Positions 39,161 through 49,678 of a stretch of DNA of 64,000 bases are shown here, in pieces. A program made the translations under genes and the position numbers. The stretch comes from Brevundimonas sp. A19_0. Lineage in GTDB: Bacteria > Pseudomonadota > Alphaproteobacteria > Caulobacterales > Caulobacteraceae. The stretch's first letter is position 1. The number at the start of each line of letters is the position of its first letter. The stretch covers positions 36,895 through 100,894 of the forward strand of contig NZ_JAGHQP010000009.1 in the NCBI RefSeq assembly GCF_017744255.1, given 5' to 3'. The notes beneath the pieces are model-generated. The model was not told the DNA's origin. It ran no database searches and saw only the letters and a list, made by a program, of their open reading frames with translations.

Positions 39161-39906
39161 CAGGCCAGCGTCAGGATCACAGGCCCCCGCCGGGTCGCCA
39201 CCAGGGTGTGCTCGTACTGGACCGTGGGCTCTTCCAGAGGCGGGTACAGCGTCCAGCCATCGTCACGTTCATCGACCCAGTCCGCGCCCAGCGAGAGGAA
39301 GGGCTCGATGGTGAAGACCAAGCCCTCGGGGATCACGCGCCGGTCCTCGGGCTCGTACCAGGTCGCGATCTCGGCCGGATCGTCGTGCAGGGACCGCCCG
39401 ACGCCATGGCTGGAGAGGTTGCGGACCAGGCTGTAGCCATTCCGGTCGGCGAAGGTTTCGATGGCACGACCGATGGCATTGAGGCGCCCGCCGGGTTTGA
39501 CCGCCCGGATGCCCGCCCACATGGCGCGACGGCCGTCACGGCACAGGCGTTCGACGCGCGGCCGGGTCGGCGGCACCGCGAAACTGGCCCCGGTGTCGCC
39601 GAAATAGCCGTCCAGCTCCGCCGAGACGTCGATGTTGATCAGGTCGCCGGCCTTCACCCGCGTGTCGTCCGGGATGCCGTGGGCGCAGTCGGGTCCGACC
39701 GAGATGCAGGTCGCGCCGGGAAAGCCGTAGGTCAGCTCGGGCGCGGAGCGGGCGCCTTCCGCCTCCAGCATCGCCCGCCCGAGGGCGTCCAGCTCGCGCG
39801 TGGTCATGCCGGGCTCCAGCGCCTTGCCCATGGCGGCCAGGGTTCGCGCAACCAGCCCGCCGACCGCACGCAGCTTTTCCAGTTGGTCTTCGCTTTCGAT
39901 GGTCAC
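39160..39906 (-). CDS. map: Type I methionine aminopeptidase
   Basis: A 248-residue MAP that removes the N-terminal methionine from new proteins. The five metal ligands of the pita-bread fold are placeable: Asp in INIDVSAELDGYFGDTGASF (two), His in SSHGVGRSLHDDP, Glu in FTIEPFLSLG, and Glu in VQYEHTLV. It is the short, zinc-finger-free bacterial form. It lies downstream of etfBA, separated by a hairpin terminator. Confidence 0.93.
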   Translation of the reverse strand: MTIESEDQLEKLRAVGGLVARTLAAMGKALEPGMTTRELDALGRAMLEAEGARSAPELTYGFPGATCISVGPDCAHGIPDDTRVKAGDLINIDVSAELDGYFGDTGASFAVPPTRPRVERLCRDGRRAMWAGIRAVKPGGRLNAIGRAIETFADRNGYSLVRNLSSHGVGRSLHDDPAEIATWYEPEDRRVIPEGLVFTIEPFLSLGADWVDERDDGWTLYPPLEEPTVQYEHTLVATRRGPVILTLA

Positions 39907-39932
39907 GGGCGCTCCTGTGGGTGAACGAGAAA

Positions 39933-39962
39933 GGGGGCGCGGGTCCGTGACGCCGCGCCCCC
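39933..39962 (-). terminator. Intrinsic terminator of etfBA
   Basis: A perfect 10-bp stem, GGGGGCGCGG (39933-39942) with CCGCGCCCCC (39953-39962), loop of 10 nt. Read on the minus strand it follows etfA by 22 bp and is followed by TTTCTCG. It separates etfBA from map. Confidence 0.7.
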
Positions 39963-39984
39963 TGCCTTCAGTCTGCAGAACGGA

Positions 39985-40914
39985 TCAGCCCAGCGCCGTC
40001 ATCAGTTCGGGCACGGCGGTCTTGTAGTCGGCGACCAGGCCATAGTCGGCGACCTGGAAGATCGGGGCATCGGGATCCTTGTTGATCGCGACGATGATCT
40101 TGGAGTCCTTCATGCCGGCCAGGTGCTGGATGGCGCCCGAAATGCCGATGGCGATGTAGAGCTCGGGAGCGACCACCTTGCCGGTCTGGCCGACCTGATA
40201 GTCGTTCGGGGCATAGCCGGCATCCACCGCGGCGCGCGAGGCGCCGACGGCGGCGCCCAGCTTGTCCGCCAGCGGATCCATGACCGCGTGGAACTCCTCG
40301 GATGAGCCAAGGGCCCGGCCGCCGGAGACGACGATCTTCGCCGCACCCAGTTCCGGACGATCCGACTTGACCATCTCTTCCGAGACGAAGGTCGTCTTCG
40401 GAGCATCACCGCCCGTGACGGACTCGACCGAGGCCGAGCCGCCTTCTTCCGCGGCATCGAAGCCGGTCGGGCGGACGGTGATGACCTTCTTGGCATCCGA
40501 AGACTGGACCGTCTCCAGCGCATTGCCGGCATAGATCGGGCGCACGAAGGTGTCAGGCGAGACGACCTCGATGATGTCCGAGATCGGGGCGACATCCAGC
40601 TTGGCGGCGATGCGCGGGGCGAAATTCTTGCCGTCCGTCGTGGCCGGGGCGAGGATGGCGTCATAGCCCCCAGCCAGCGGCAGGACGGTGGCCTCGACGG
40701 CCTCGGCCAGCACCTTGCCCAAACCGGCGCTCTCGGCCAGCAGGACCTTGCGCACGCCCTTGATCTTCGCGGCGGCGTCGGCCGCGCCCTTGGCGCCTTC
40801 GCCCACGACAAGGATATCGATGTCGCCGCCGATCTTCGAGGCAGCGGTCACGGTCTTGTGGGTGGTGTCCCGGACGGTCACGCCGTCGTGGTCCGCAATG
40901 ACGAGAACGGCCAT
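39985..40914 (-). CDS. etfA: Electron transfer flavoprotein alpha subunit
   Basis: A 309-residue ETF alpha chain. The C-terminal FAD-binding domain carries [13 protein letters not shown]..., [56 protein letters not shown], diagnostic of EtfA. With EtfB it carries electrons from acyl-CoA and other dehydrogenases to ETF-ubiquinone oxidoreductase (not in this window). The ATG overlaps the etfB stop (ATGA). Confidence 0.96.
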   Translation of the reverse strand: MAVLVIADHDGVTVRDTTHKTVTAASKIGGDIDILVVGEGAKGAADAAAKIKGVRKVLLAESAGLGKVLAEAVEATVLPLAGGYDAILAPATTDGKNFAPRIAAKLDVAPISDIIEVVSPDTFVRPIYAGNALETVQSSDAKKVITVRPTGFDAAEEGGSASVESVTGGDAPKTTFVSEEMVKSDRPELGAAKIVVSGGRALGSSEEFHAVMDPLADKLGAAVGASRAAVDAGYAPNDYQVGQTGKVVAPELYIAIGISGAIQHLAGMKDSKIIVAINKDPDAPIFQVADYGLVADYKTAVPELMTALG

Positions 40915-41678
40915 CAGATGACTCCCTTGGACTTGAGCTTGGCAACCAGTTCGGCGGCGTCGGCCACCTTTTCCCCCGCCTCGCGCTTGGGCGGCTCGGT
41001 GACCTTGATGACCTTGAGGCGCGGCGCCGTATCGGTGCCGTAGTCGGCGACCGCCTTGGTGGCGATCTCCTTCTTCTTGGCCTTCATGATGTTGGGCAGC
41101 GAGGCATAGCGCGGCGTGTTGAGGCGCAGGTCGACGGTGATGACCGCCGGCAGGGCGACCTCGATCGTCTGCAGGCCGCCGTCGATTTCGCGCGTGACCT
41201 GGGCCTTGCCGTCCTTGATCTCGACCTTCGAGGCGAAGGTGGCCTGGGGCCAGTCGAGCAGGGCGGCCAGCATCTGGCCGACCGCATTGTTGTCGCCGTC
41301 GATGGCCTGTTTGCCCATCAGCACCAGATCGGGCTTTTCCTCATCGACCACGGCCTTGAGCACCTTGGCCACGGCCAGCGGCTCCAGATCCGTGTCGGAC
41401 TGCACCAGGATGCCGCGGTCGGCGCCGATGGCCAGGGCGTTGCGGATCGTTTCCTGGGCCTGGGTCACGCCAACCGAAACGGCGACGATTTCCTCGGCCG
41501 TGTTGGCCGCGTGATGCCCCTTGCCTTCCTTCAGGCGGACGGCCTCCTCGACGGCGATCTCGTCAAAGGGGTTCATGCTCATCTTGACGTTGGCCAGGTC
41601 GACACCGCTCTGGTCGGCCTTGACCCTGGCCTTGACGTTATAGTCGATCACCCGTTTGACAGGGACGAGAACCTTCAT
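40914..41678 (-). CDS. etfB: Electron transfer flavoprotein beta subunit
   Basis: A 254-residue ETF beta chain starting [16 protein letters not shown], the conserved N-terminus. AMP-binding and recognition-loop parts are visible ([37 protein letters not shown], and [24 protein letters not shown]). Alternative upstream ATGs at 41690 and beyond add non-conserved residues. It is first gene of etfBA. Confidence 0.96.
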   Translation of the reverse strand: MKVLVPVKRVIDYNVKARVKADQSGVDLANVKMSMNPFDEIAVEEAVRLKEGKGHHAANTAEEIVAVSVGVTQAQETIRNALAIGADRGILVQSDTDLEPLAVAKVLKAVVDEEKPDLVLMGKQAIDGDNNAVGQMLAALLDWPQATFASKVEIKDGKAQVTREIDGGLQTIEVALPAVITVDLRLNTPRYASLPNIMKAKKKEIATKAVADYGTDTAPRLKVIKVTEPPKREAGEKVADAAELVAKLKSKGVI

Positions 41679-41812
41679 GAGTCTATCCATTGAAACGCCG
41701 CAATATGTGGCGAGGGACATGGAACGGTCGAACCGGACTGTCAATGTAACGTGGGGTCAAGCTTTCTGCGGCAAAGGCGCCGCGCGCCCTGTAATCGAGC
41801 CTTGAGGCCCCC

Positions 41813-42154
41813 ATGCGTCGCTTTCTGACCCTTCCGCGATTGACCGTCCTGTTCTTCAGCGTGTTCGGGGTAATCGTCGCGGGCGTTCTGGTGTTCCATT
41901 TCTTCTGGGTGACGCCGGGCGAACGCTGCGAGGCCAGGGGCAACTGGTACGATATCGAGACCCGCACCTGCGCCACGCCCATCTATATTCCCGACATCAC
42001 CGGCCGACCGCCGGGCGTATCGCGGGCCGAGGCGTCCAAGGCCAAGGGACAGGAGCTGGTCCAGCTGGAGCGACAGGTGGCGGCCGAAAGGCGGGCGCGG
42101 CAGGAAGCGACCGATGCGGAACGGGCCCGCGTCCGGGCCCTGCAGGGCAAATAG
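41813..42154 (+). CDS. Single-pass membrane protein of unknown function
   Basis: A 113-residue protein with one hydrophobic helix (about 9-33: LTVLFFSVFGVIVAGVLVFHFFW), then GERCEARGNWYDIETRTCATPIYIPDITGRPPG, with two Cys that may pair in the periplasm, and a charged coiled-coil-like C-terminus (LERQVAAERRARQEATDAERAR). Unrecognised. It is divergent from etfBA and convergent with the adenosyltransferase gene, whose stop lies 3 bp away. Confidence 0.65.
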   Translation: MRRFLTLPRLTVLFFSVFGVIVAGVLVFHFFWVTPGERCEARGNWYDIETRTCATPIYIPDITGRPPGVSRAEASKAKGQELVQLERQVAAERRARQEATDAERARVRALQGK

Positions 42155-42157
42155 GCG

Positions 42158-42730
42158 CTAGCGCGTGGCGCCCGGGCGCCATTTGACGTCGTCGGCGCCG
42201 TGGTGATTGGCCCGGCGACCGGCCACGAACAGGTGATCGGACAGCCGGTTCAGATAGCGCAGCGCGGCCGGCGTCACCGCCACCCCGGCCTCGGCGAGAC
42301 GCACGGCGCACCGTTCGGCCCGACGACAGACCGTCCGGGCCAGATGCAGATGGGTCGAAAGCGGTGACCCGCCCGGGAGGATGAAGCTGTCCAGCGGCTT
42401 CTGGCTCTCGTTCATCCAGTCGATTTCCTGTTCCAGCCGTTCGACCTGGCTGTCGATGATGCGCAAGGCCTCCCATTCGGGGGGTGGGTCGAGCGGGGTG
42501 GCCAGATCGGCGCCCAGATCGAACAGTTCGTTCTGGATGCGGGCCAGCATGGCGTCGATCCGGTCGTTCTGGCCGGAGTTCAGGCGGGCCAGGCCGATGA
42601 CGGCGTTCAGCTCGTCGACCGCGCCATAGGCCTCGACCCGCAGATCGGTCTTGGACACCGGCGCACCATTGGCCAGACGGGTCTGACCCTCGTCGCCGGT
42701 GCGGGTGTAGATTTTGTTGAGCACCACCAT
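42158..42730 (-). CDS. Cob(I)alamin adenosyltransferase, PduO type
   Basis: A 190-residue PduO-type ATP:corrinoid adenosyltransferase. Typical pieces are VVLNKIYTRTGDEGQTRLANG (ATP-binding N-terminus), VEAYGAVDELNAVIGLAR, DWMNESQKPLDSFILPGGSP, and HLARTVCRRAERCAV. It makes adenosylcobalamin for B12-dependent enzymes such as methylmalonyl-CoA mutase. It follows 3 bp after a HIG1-like small gene, an order conserved in alphaproteobacteria next to etfBA. Confidence 0.92.
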   Translation of the reverse strand: MVVLNKIYTRTGDEGQTRLANGAPVSKTDLRVEAYGAVDELNAVIGLARLNSGQNDRIDAMLARIQNELFDLGADLATPLDPPPEWEALRIIDSQVERLEQEIDWMNESQKPLDSFILPGGSPLSTHLHLARTVCRRAERCAVRLAEAGVAVTPAALRYLNRLSDHLFVAGRRANHHGADDVKWRPGATR

Positions 42731-42733
42731 GGC

Positions 42734-42940
42734 CTAGGCCCCGTGCGTGGATTTCCACCACATGGCAGCGACCAGCAGCACGACGGCCACGGCCTGAAGC
42801 GCGACCCGGAGGCGCATGAGATGGTTCGAGCGGCTGCGGGCCGCGTCCCCCGGCGTGAACAGCGCCTTGAGACCAAAGCCCAGGGTGATGGCGACCGCCG
42901 CGATGGCGCCGAGGATCAGGATGTCGACGATGTTGCCCAT
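42734..42940 (-). CDS. Twin-transmembrane HIG1-like small protein
   Basis: A 68-residue protein with two membrane helices (about 6-27 and 46-62) joined by a loop containing KALFTPGDAARSRSNHLMRLRVALQ, the signature of HIG1-type domains, whose mitochondrial relatives associate with respiratory complexes. It is the first gene of a unit with the adenosyltransferase. Confidence 0.8.
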   Translation of the reverse strand: MGNIVDILILGAIAAVAITLGFGLKALFTPGDAARSRSNHLMRLRVALQAVAVVLLVAAMWWKSTHGA

Positions 42941-42995
42941 GATCCAGTTCTAGGCCCGCGCCGGTCGCAGCGCCAGCGGCGGATTGAATTGAAAA

Positions 42996-43035
42996 TGCGA
43001 CACGTTCGCAGAATTAGCTTGCAAATGGTTCGCAA
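42996..43035 (+). promoter_or_regulatory. Two Fur-box-like palindromes upstream of the TonB receptor
   Basis: TGCGACACGTTCGCA (42996-43010) and TTGCAAATGGTTCGCAA (43019-43035) are imperfect palindromes of the TGC-AAAT/TTCGCA type. They resemble alphaproteobacterial Fur-box sequences and lie 40-80 bp before the start of a siderophore-type receptor. Assignment to Fur rather than another iron regulator is inferred. Confidence 0.55.
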
Positions 43036-43074
43036 CTTCGGCTTGACGAGCGCTCTCAAACAAGGGGCGTTCTC

Positions 43075-45234
43075 ATGGCTGTCATCTCTTCTCTCACCCG
43101 TCGCGGAGCCTGGCTGGCGAGCGCCTGCCTTCCCTTGATGATGGCGGGCGGAGCGGCGGCGCAAAGCGTCGAACCGGAGAGAGGTGAAGAGCCGACCGTG
43201 CTGGAGGAGGTGGTGGTCACCGCCGCCGGCTTTGAGCAACAGGTGCGTCAGGCGCCGGCCAGCATCACCCTGATCTCGCGCGCGGAAATCCAGCAGCAGC
43301 GGGCCAGCTCGATCGCCGAAATCCTGTCAGGGGTCGAGGGCGTCGATACCGGTACGGCGGTCGGCAAGACGGGGGGCCAGACCATCAATATCCGCGGCAT
43401 GGGCTCGGACTACACCCTGGTGCTGATCGACGGCCGGCGCCAGAACACCGCCGGCAGCGTGACGCCGAACGGCTTCGGCGAGACGTCGACCAGCTTCCTG
43501 CCGCCGGCGTCAGCCATCGAGCGGATCGAGGTGGTGCGCGGTCCGGTGTCGACCCTGTACGGGTCTGACGCCATGGGCGGGGTGGTCAACATCATTACCC
43601 GCAAGGTCGGCGACGTCTGGGGCGGCGCGGTTTCGGCCAACTACACCCTGCAATCCGACGACGCCTTCGGCGACCTCTACGGCGGCGACTTCTATGCCAG
43701 CGGGCCGCTGGTCACCGACCGGCTGGGTCTGGCCGTGCGCGGCAGCTGGTCCGGGCGGCAGCAATCCAGCCTGACCTATGAGGACGTCAACGGTGTCCCC
43801 ACACCGGTCGGCGGATTCGGCCGCAGCTCGACCGAGAACGAGATCTGGACGGCCGGGGCCCGGCTGTCATGGACGCCGCATGCCGATCACGACCTGTGGA
43901 TCGACATCGATGTGGCGCGCCAATGGTACGACAATTCGAACCGCCAGATGGGGACCAACACCACCGCCGGCGGCTATGCTGACGCGCTGGAGTTCAACCG
44001 CGACCAGGTCGCCCTGGCCCACGACTGGCGCCTTCCGTTTGGCGAGCTGCAGAGCAATCTGTCGATCGGACGCACCGAGACGATCGGACGGATCATTCCC
44101 AACGGCGTCGCCGGCGCCGGCAACCCGCGGACCCTGGAGAGCGAGAACCGCATCTTCGACACCAAGCTGTTTTCGCAGTGGCGAGACCACACCTTCACCG
44201 TCGGCGGTCAGTACTGGGAGGCCGAGATGGTTGACGGCGTCGCGCCGACGACCTTTGAGCACACCCAGTGGGCGGTCTTTCTCGAGGATGAGTGGCGCCT
44301 GGCCGACGGCCTCGCCCTGACCGTCGGAGCGCGCCACGACGACCATTCGAAATTCGGTTCGCACTTCAGCCCGCGCGCCTATCTGGTGTGGAACGCAAGC
44401 GAGGCGTGGACTTTCAAGGGCGGCATCAGCCAGGGCTTCAAGACGCCCCAGCTGGAACAGCTGGCCGAGGGCATCAACGGCTTCGGACAGCAGGGGCGGC
44501 TGCCGCTGCTGGGCTCGCCGGGTCTGAAGCCGGAGACCTCGACCTCGACCGAGGTCGCGGCCTTCTATGACAACGGGGGCGGTTTCCGGGCCAGTGTGAC
44601 GCTGTTCCATAACCGGTTCGAGGACAAGATCGCCAGTGGTACGCCCGTGGCCAACTGCACCTTCGGCCTGACCCAGGCCCAGTACGACGCCGGCGGCTAT
44701 CCGACGACCGGCTGCATCGACGTCGGTTTCTGGCCGAACTTTGCCACCTTCGGTCAGCGGGTAAACATCGACGAGGCGGTCACCCGGGGGGTGGAGCTGT
44801 CGGCGCGGCGGGACCTGTCGCCGGACTGGAGTGTGTCGGGCAACTACACCTGGACCGACAGCGAGCAAAAGAGCGGCGCGGCCGAGGGCCTGCCCCTGAC
44901 CAACACGCCCGAGCACATGGTCAACGCCCGGCTGCGCTGGCAGGCAACGGACCGGTTCTCGGCCACCCTGCGCGGTGAGTACCGCAGCGAACGCTTCCGC
45001 GGACTGGGGGCGGCGCGCGACGCCTGGGGCGACTATGCCGAATACGGCCTCGTCCACCTCGGCGGGTCATACGCCGTCAATGACCGGGTCACGGTCAATG
45101 CGACGATCTATAACCTGTTCGACACCGACTTCGTCAGTCTGCTGCCCTACGGGACCCCGGTCGCCTATACGCCGGAGTACGCCAACAACCAGGAGCCGCG
45201 CCGCCTGTGGCTGTCGGTGGTGGCGACCTTCTGA
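43075..45234 (+). CDS. TonB-dependent outer-membrane receptor (CirA/FepA type)
   Basis: A 719-residue receptor with a signal peptide (cut near GGAAAQ), a TonB-box-like EEVVVTAAGFEQ, a plug domain (about 45-160: APASITLISRAEIQQQRASSIAEILSGVEGVDTG... IRGMGSDYTLVLIDGRR... VVRGPVSTLYGSDAMGGVVNIITRK) and a 22-strand barrel ending in a C-terminal phenylalanine (VVATF). The plug pattern is that of ferric catecholate receptors. Two Fur-box-like sites lie upstream. The substrate is presumably a ferric siderophore. Confidence 0.9.
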   Translation: MAVISSLTRRGAWLASACLPLMMAGGAAAQSVEPERGEEPTVLEEVVVTAAGFEQQVRQAPASITLISRAEIQQQRASSIAEILSGVEGVDTGTAVGKTGGQTINIRGMGSDYTLVLIDGRRQNTAGSVTPNGFGETSTSFLPPASAIERIEVVRGPVSTLYGSDAMGGVVNIITRKVGDVWGGAVSANYTLQSDDAFGDLYGGDFYASGPLVTDRLGLAVRGSWSGRQQSSLTYEDVNGVPTPVGGFGRSSTENEIWTAGARLSWTPHADHDLWIDIDVARQWYDNSNRQMGTNTTAGGYADALEFNRDQVALAHDWRLPFGELQSNLSIGRTETIGRIIPNGVAGAGNPRTLESENRIFDTKLFSQWRDHTFTVGGQYWEAEMVDGVAPTTFEHTQWAVFLEDEWRLADGLALTVGARHDDHSKFGSHFSPRAYLVWNASEAWTFKGGISQGFKTPQLEQLAEGINGFGQQGRLPLLGSPGLKPETSTSTEVAAFYDNGGGFRASVTLFHNRFEDKIASGTPVANCTFGLTQAQYDAGGYPTTGCIDVGFWPNFATFGQRVNIDEAVTRGVELSARRDLSPDWSVSGNYTWTDSEQKSGAAEGLPLTNTPEHMVNARLRWQATDRFSATLRGEYRSERFRGLGAARDAWGDYAEYGLVHLGGSYAVNDRVTVNATIYNLFDTDFVSLLPYGTPVAYTPEYANNQEPRRLWLSVVATF

Positions 45235-45250
45235 GCCCCTACGGGCATGA

Positions 45251-45287
45251 AAAGCGGGGCCGGAAGCAAACGCCTCCGGCCCCGTTT
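45251..45287. terminator. Bidirectional terminator between the TonB receptor and ahcY
   Basis: A 10-bp perfect stem, CGGGGCCGGA (45255-45264) with TCCGGCCCCG (45275-45284), is flanked by AAA on the left and TTT on the right, so it reads as a terminator in both directions. It lies 16 bp after the receptor stop and 26 bp after the ahcY stop. Confidence 0.8.
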
Positions 45288-45312
45288 CAAGGTCAGCTGA
45301 ACCGACTTCGGT

Positions 45313-46704
<1,392 letters not shown>

Positions 46705-46787
46705 GGGGTACCTTCGCGGCAGGGGCCTTTCGGCCGGTCACGGACAGGGGGCCGCTATAGACCGCAAGGGCCGCCGGGGCAACAATC

Positions 46788-46807
46788 ATATAAGGATATC
46801 CTTATAT
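46788..46807. promoter_or_regulatory. Perfect 20-bp palindrome in the ahcY-bioB intergenic region
   Basis: ATATAAGGATATCCTTATAT is a perfect palindrome and the only strongly AT-rich patch in this divergent region. It resembles operators of ArsR-family SahR regulators that respond to SAH and control methionine-cycle genes such as ahcY. It does not match BioR sites (TTATCTATAA type). Assignment to SahR is inferred from form and position. Confidence 0.65.
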
Positions 46808-46855
46808 CCCGCGCCCCTCTTGCCCCGCCGCGCGGGTCGTCGCATCAAGCGCCCC

Positions 46856-47860
46856 ATGACCCGTGACCTCGCCACCCCCCGCCACGACTGGACCCTTGAA
46901 GAGGTCGAGGCCCTGTTCGAACAGCCGTTCATGGAGGTGGTGTTCCAGGCCGCCGAGGTGCACCGCCGGACCTTCGACCCGTCGGAAATCCAGCTGAGCC
47001 GCCTGCTGTCGATCAAGACCGGCGGCTGTGCCGAGAACTGCGGCTACTGCTCGCAGTCGGCCAGCTTCGACACGGGCCTCAAGGCTGAAAAGCTGATGGA
47101 TACCCAGGCCGTGCTGGCCGAGGCCATGGCGGCGAAGGCCGGAGGCGCCGACCGGTTCTGCATGGGCGCGGCCTGGCGCGAGCTGAAGGACCGGGACACG
47201 CCGAAGCTGGCGGCCATGATTTCGGGCGTGAAGGCACTGGGGCTAGAGACCTGCGCGACACTGGGCATGCTGACCGCCGATCAGGCCCGCCAGCTCAAGG
47301 AAGCGGGCCTCGACTATTACAACCACAACCTCGACACCGGGCCCGACTACTACGCCGACGTCGTCACAACCCGGACCTGGCAGGACCGGCTGGAGACGCT
47401 GAAGCATGTGCGGGACGCGGGGATGAGCACCTGTTGTGGCGGCATCGTCGGCATGGGTGAGGCGCGGCGGGACCGCGCGGGCCTGTTGCACGCCCTGGCC
47501 ACCCTGCCTGCCCATCCGGACAGCCTGCCGGTCAATGCCCTCGTGCCCGTCACCGGGACGCCGCTGGGCGAGCGGGTGAAGCGCGAGGGCGAGATCGACC
47601 CGATCGAATTCGTCCGCACGGTCGCCGTGGCCCGGATTGTCTGTCCCCGGTCCATGGTGCGCCTGTCCGCAGGCCGCGAGACCATGAGCCCCGAGATGCA
47701 GGCCCTGTGCTTCCTTGCCGGGGCCAACTCGATCTTCGTGGGCGACCGCCTGCTGACCACCGCCAACCCGGACGCCGACGCCGACACCCGTCTGTTCGAT
47801 CAGCTGGACCTGAGGCCGATGATCACGGATCGCCCTGCCGGGGTCGCAAGCGCAGCGTAA
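46856..47860 (+). CDS. bioB: Biotin synthase
   Basis: A 334-residue radical-SAM enzyme that inserts sulfur into dethiobiotin. The cluster motif is [11 protein letters not shown] (CxxxCxxC); later [34 protein letters not shown] and [11 protein letters not shown] are also characteristic. The start at ATG 46856 gives the standard N-terminus; the longer open frame runs through the palindromic control region. No other bio genes are nearby. Confidence 0.95.
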   Translation: MTRDLATPRHDWTLEEVEALFEQPFMEVVFQAAEVHRRTFDPSEIQLSRLLSIKTGGCAENCGYCSQSASFDTGLKAEKLMDTQAVLAEAMAAKAGGADRFCMGAAWRELKDRDTPKLAAMISGVKALGLETCATLGMLTADQARQLKEAGLDYYNHNLDTGPDYYADVVTTRTWQDRLETLKHVRDAGMSTCCGGIVGMGEARRDRAGLLHALATLPAHPDSLPVNALVPVTGTPLGERVKREGEIDPIEFVRTVAVARIVCPRSMVRLSAGRETMSPEMQALCFLAGANSIFVGDRLLTTANPDADADTRLFDQLDLRPMITDRPAGVASAA

Positions 47861-47917
47861 CCGGCCCTTAAGCCCGGTGTGGCAGGACTGGCCCGACGAC
47901 AGTTTCGGGAGACAGCC

Positions 47918-48253
47918 ATGTCGGGCGGCGGTGGCGGCGGTGGAACCCGCCAGACCTATATCCAGATCGGCACCTCGACAGCCAACTACACCCGTTCGGG
48001 CGGGCGTCGGGGCGTGCTGACGGTCGAGACCGGGCTGGATGTGGCCGATGCGGCCCTGCACACGCGCGCCGGACAGTCCGCTCCCCGTCTGCGCGCCGCC
48101 TACAACAGCGTGATCACCCGCGTGGCCGGCAGTCTGAGGGGGGATGCCCCGCCGGACGTCGAACGGCTGGCGCGCGAGCTGCAGGCCGCGACCGACCAGA
48201 CACTGGGCCAGTCCGGCGCACGGTTCCTGCTGGGCACGGTGATGGCCTACTGA
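47918..48253 (+). CDS. Small protein of unknown function
   Basis: A 111-residue protein beginning with a glycine run (MSGGGGGGGTRQTYIQIGTSTANYTRSGGRRGVLTVETGLDVAD). The order 'strand - helix with APRLRAAYNSVITRVAG - helix with TDQTLGQSGARFLLGTVMAY' loosely resembles the C-terminal domain of FliL-type proteins, but there is no membrane helix and I would not assign it. The ATG at 47918 follows GGGAGA. It is convergent with the ABC ATPase. Confidence 0.55.
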   Translation: MSGGGGGGGTRQTYIQIGTSTANYTRSGGRRGVLTVETGLDVADAALHTRAGQSAPRLRAAYNSVITRVAGSLRGDAPPDVERLARELQAATDQTLGQSGARFLLGTVMAY

Positions 48254-48259
48254 GGCGCC

Positions 48260-49234
48260 TCAGTCCCTCGTGGGATCGCCCTGGGCTTCGTCGCCGTAGG
48301 TCAGGGCCAGGAAGACGTCCTCCAGATCCGGATCTTCCGTCGAGATGTCGGCGATGGTCACCCCGGCCGCACGCACGGCGGCCAGCACCTGTTCCACCGA
48401 TGAGCGCCCCTTGCGGTAGGTGACGGCAAAGCCGCCGCCTGACCGGGCGGTCACATCGAAGCCGTCGAGCACCGGCGGCGTCTCCAGCGGCGTTTCGGGC
48501 GTCACCACCACATTGCGCGTATCCAGCCGGCGCAGCAGCTGGGGCGTGGGCTCGCAGGCCACGACCTGGCCCCGGTTGACGATGGCGATGGAGTCGCACA
48601 GCTCCTGCGCTTCCTCCAGATAGTGGGTGGTCAGCAGGATGGTCACGCCCTCGGCGTTCAGCCGCCGCACATACTCCCAGAGCTGGCGACGCAGTTCGAC
48701 GTCGACCCCGGCGGTCGGCTCGTCGAGGATCAGCACGGGCGGGGCGTGCACCAGTGCCTTGGCCACCATCAGTCGCCGCTTCATCCCGCCCGACAGGGCC
48801 CGGACATAGGCATGGGCCTTGTCCGACAGGCCCAGCGCCGCCAGGAGGGCGTCGGACCGGCGCTCGTCGGCCGGCACGCCATAGAACCCGGCCTGGACCT
48901 CCAGCGCCTCACGCGGCGTGAAGAAGACGTCGGCGACGATTTCCTGCGGGACCACCCCCAGAGCGGCGCGGGCATCCCGGGGCTGGGTGTCGATATCGCG
49001 CCCCCATATCGAAACCTCGCCCGAGGTCTTCTTCACCACGCCGGCCAGAATGTTGATCAGGGTCGACTTGCCCGCCCCGTTGGGGCCCAGCAGGCCGAAC
49101 ATGGCCCCGCGCGGAATCTCGAGATCGATGCCCTTCAGTGCCTCCTTGGGCGGAGCTTTCTTTGACCCGGCGTAGGTCTTGGTCAGACCCCGGATACGGA
49201 TGGCGGAGTCGGGTAGCGAGGAATCAGAAGTCAT
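48260..49234 (-). CDS. ABC transporter ATP-binding protein (drug/polysaccharide export type)
   Basis: A 324-residue ATPase with Walker A GPNGAGKST, signature LSGGMKRRLMVAKAL, Walker B VLILDEPTAGVD and H-loop TTHYLEEA. A C-terminal DUF4162-like domain (about 230-320) follows, as in CcmA/DrrA/YadG-type exporters. Its permease is not in the neighbourhood. I started it at 49234 (MTSDSSLPDSAIRIRGLTKTY). Confidence 0.88.
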   Translation of the reverse strand: MTSDSSLPDSAIRIRGLTKTYAGSKKAPPKEALKGIDLEIPRGAMFGLLGPNGAGKSTLINILAGVVKKTSGEVSIWGRDIDTQPRDARAALGVVPQEIVADVFFTPREALEVQAGFYGVPADERRSDALLAALGLSDKAHAYVRALSGGMKRRLMVAKALVHAPPVLILDEPTAGVDVELRRQLWEYVRRLNAEGVTILLTTHYLEEAQELCDSIAIVNRGQVVACEPTPQLLRRLDTRNVVVTPETPLETPPVLDGFDVTARSGGGFAVTYRKGRSSVEQVLAAVRAAGVTIADISTEDPDLEDVFLALTYGDEAQGDPTRD

Positions 49235-49328
49235 GAGGTCCCGGGAGGCAAGATCAGGCGTTTGACGCCGATGGGCGCGCCGCATAGGTATGCCTCGCCC
49301 GCCTCCACGCCAAGATCAGGGTTCACAA

Positions 49329-49577
49329 ATGCCGCCGCGTCACCCGCTTCCCGCTCCCGGTTCCTCGGAACTGACCCCCGAGCAAATCGCCGTCGTCCAT
49401 CACCGCGTCGCCTGTGACGGCGGTGGCGGGGCTCTTGGACATCCGCTGGTCTATATGGAGATCGGCGATGAGGGTTTCGTCGAATGCGGCTACTGCGACC
49501 GCCGGTTTGTGCTGGTCGCCGAGCTGGTGGCCGACGCCGAATATCGCGACCCGGCCCCCCGACACGACGCGCACTGA
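49329..49577 (+). CDS. Zinc-finger protein, NDUFS6-like CHCC domain
   Basis: An 82-residue protein with a CHCC-type zinc-binding pattern: VACDGGGGALGHPLVYMEIGDEGFVECGYCDRRFVL (Cys, His, Cys, Cys). This is the domain of the mitochondrial complex I subunit NDUFS6 and its alphaproteobacterial counterparts, which associate with complex I. The ATG at 49329 was chosen because upstream residues are not conserved-looking. Confidence 0.8.
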   Translation: MPPRHPLPAPGSSELTPEQIAVVHHRVACDGGGGALGHPLVYMEIGDEGFVECGYCDRRFVLVAELVADAEYRDPAPRHDAH

Positions 49578-49678
49578 GGCGACCGCCTCCGCCTTTTACG
49601 CGAATTGATTCCCCGGACGGACGGTGAGCGGCTAGACCTCGGCCCTCCTGTTCCCTCTCCCCGAACCGGCCTGACGTC

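Noticed and set aside
42941..43074. Cobalamin riboswitch upstream of the TonB receptor, suggested by the nearby PduO gene
   Set aside because: No B12-box-like sequence; the region contains Fur-box-like palindromes instead.
46705..46855. SAM or SAH riboswitch between ahcY and bioB
   Set aside because: I could not find conserved riboswitch cores; the outstanding signal is a DNA palindrome.
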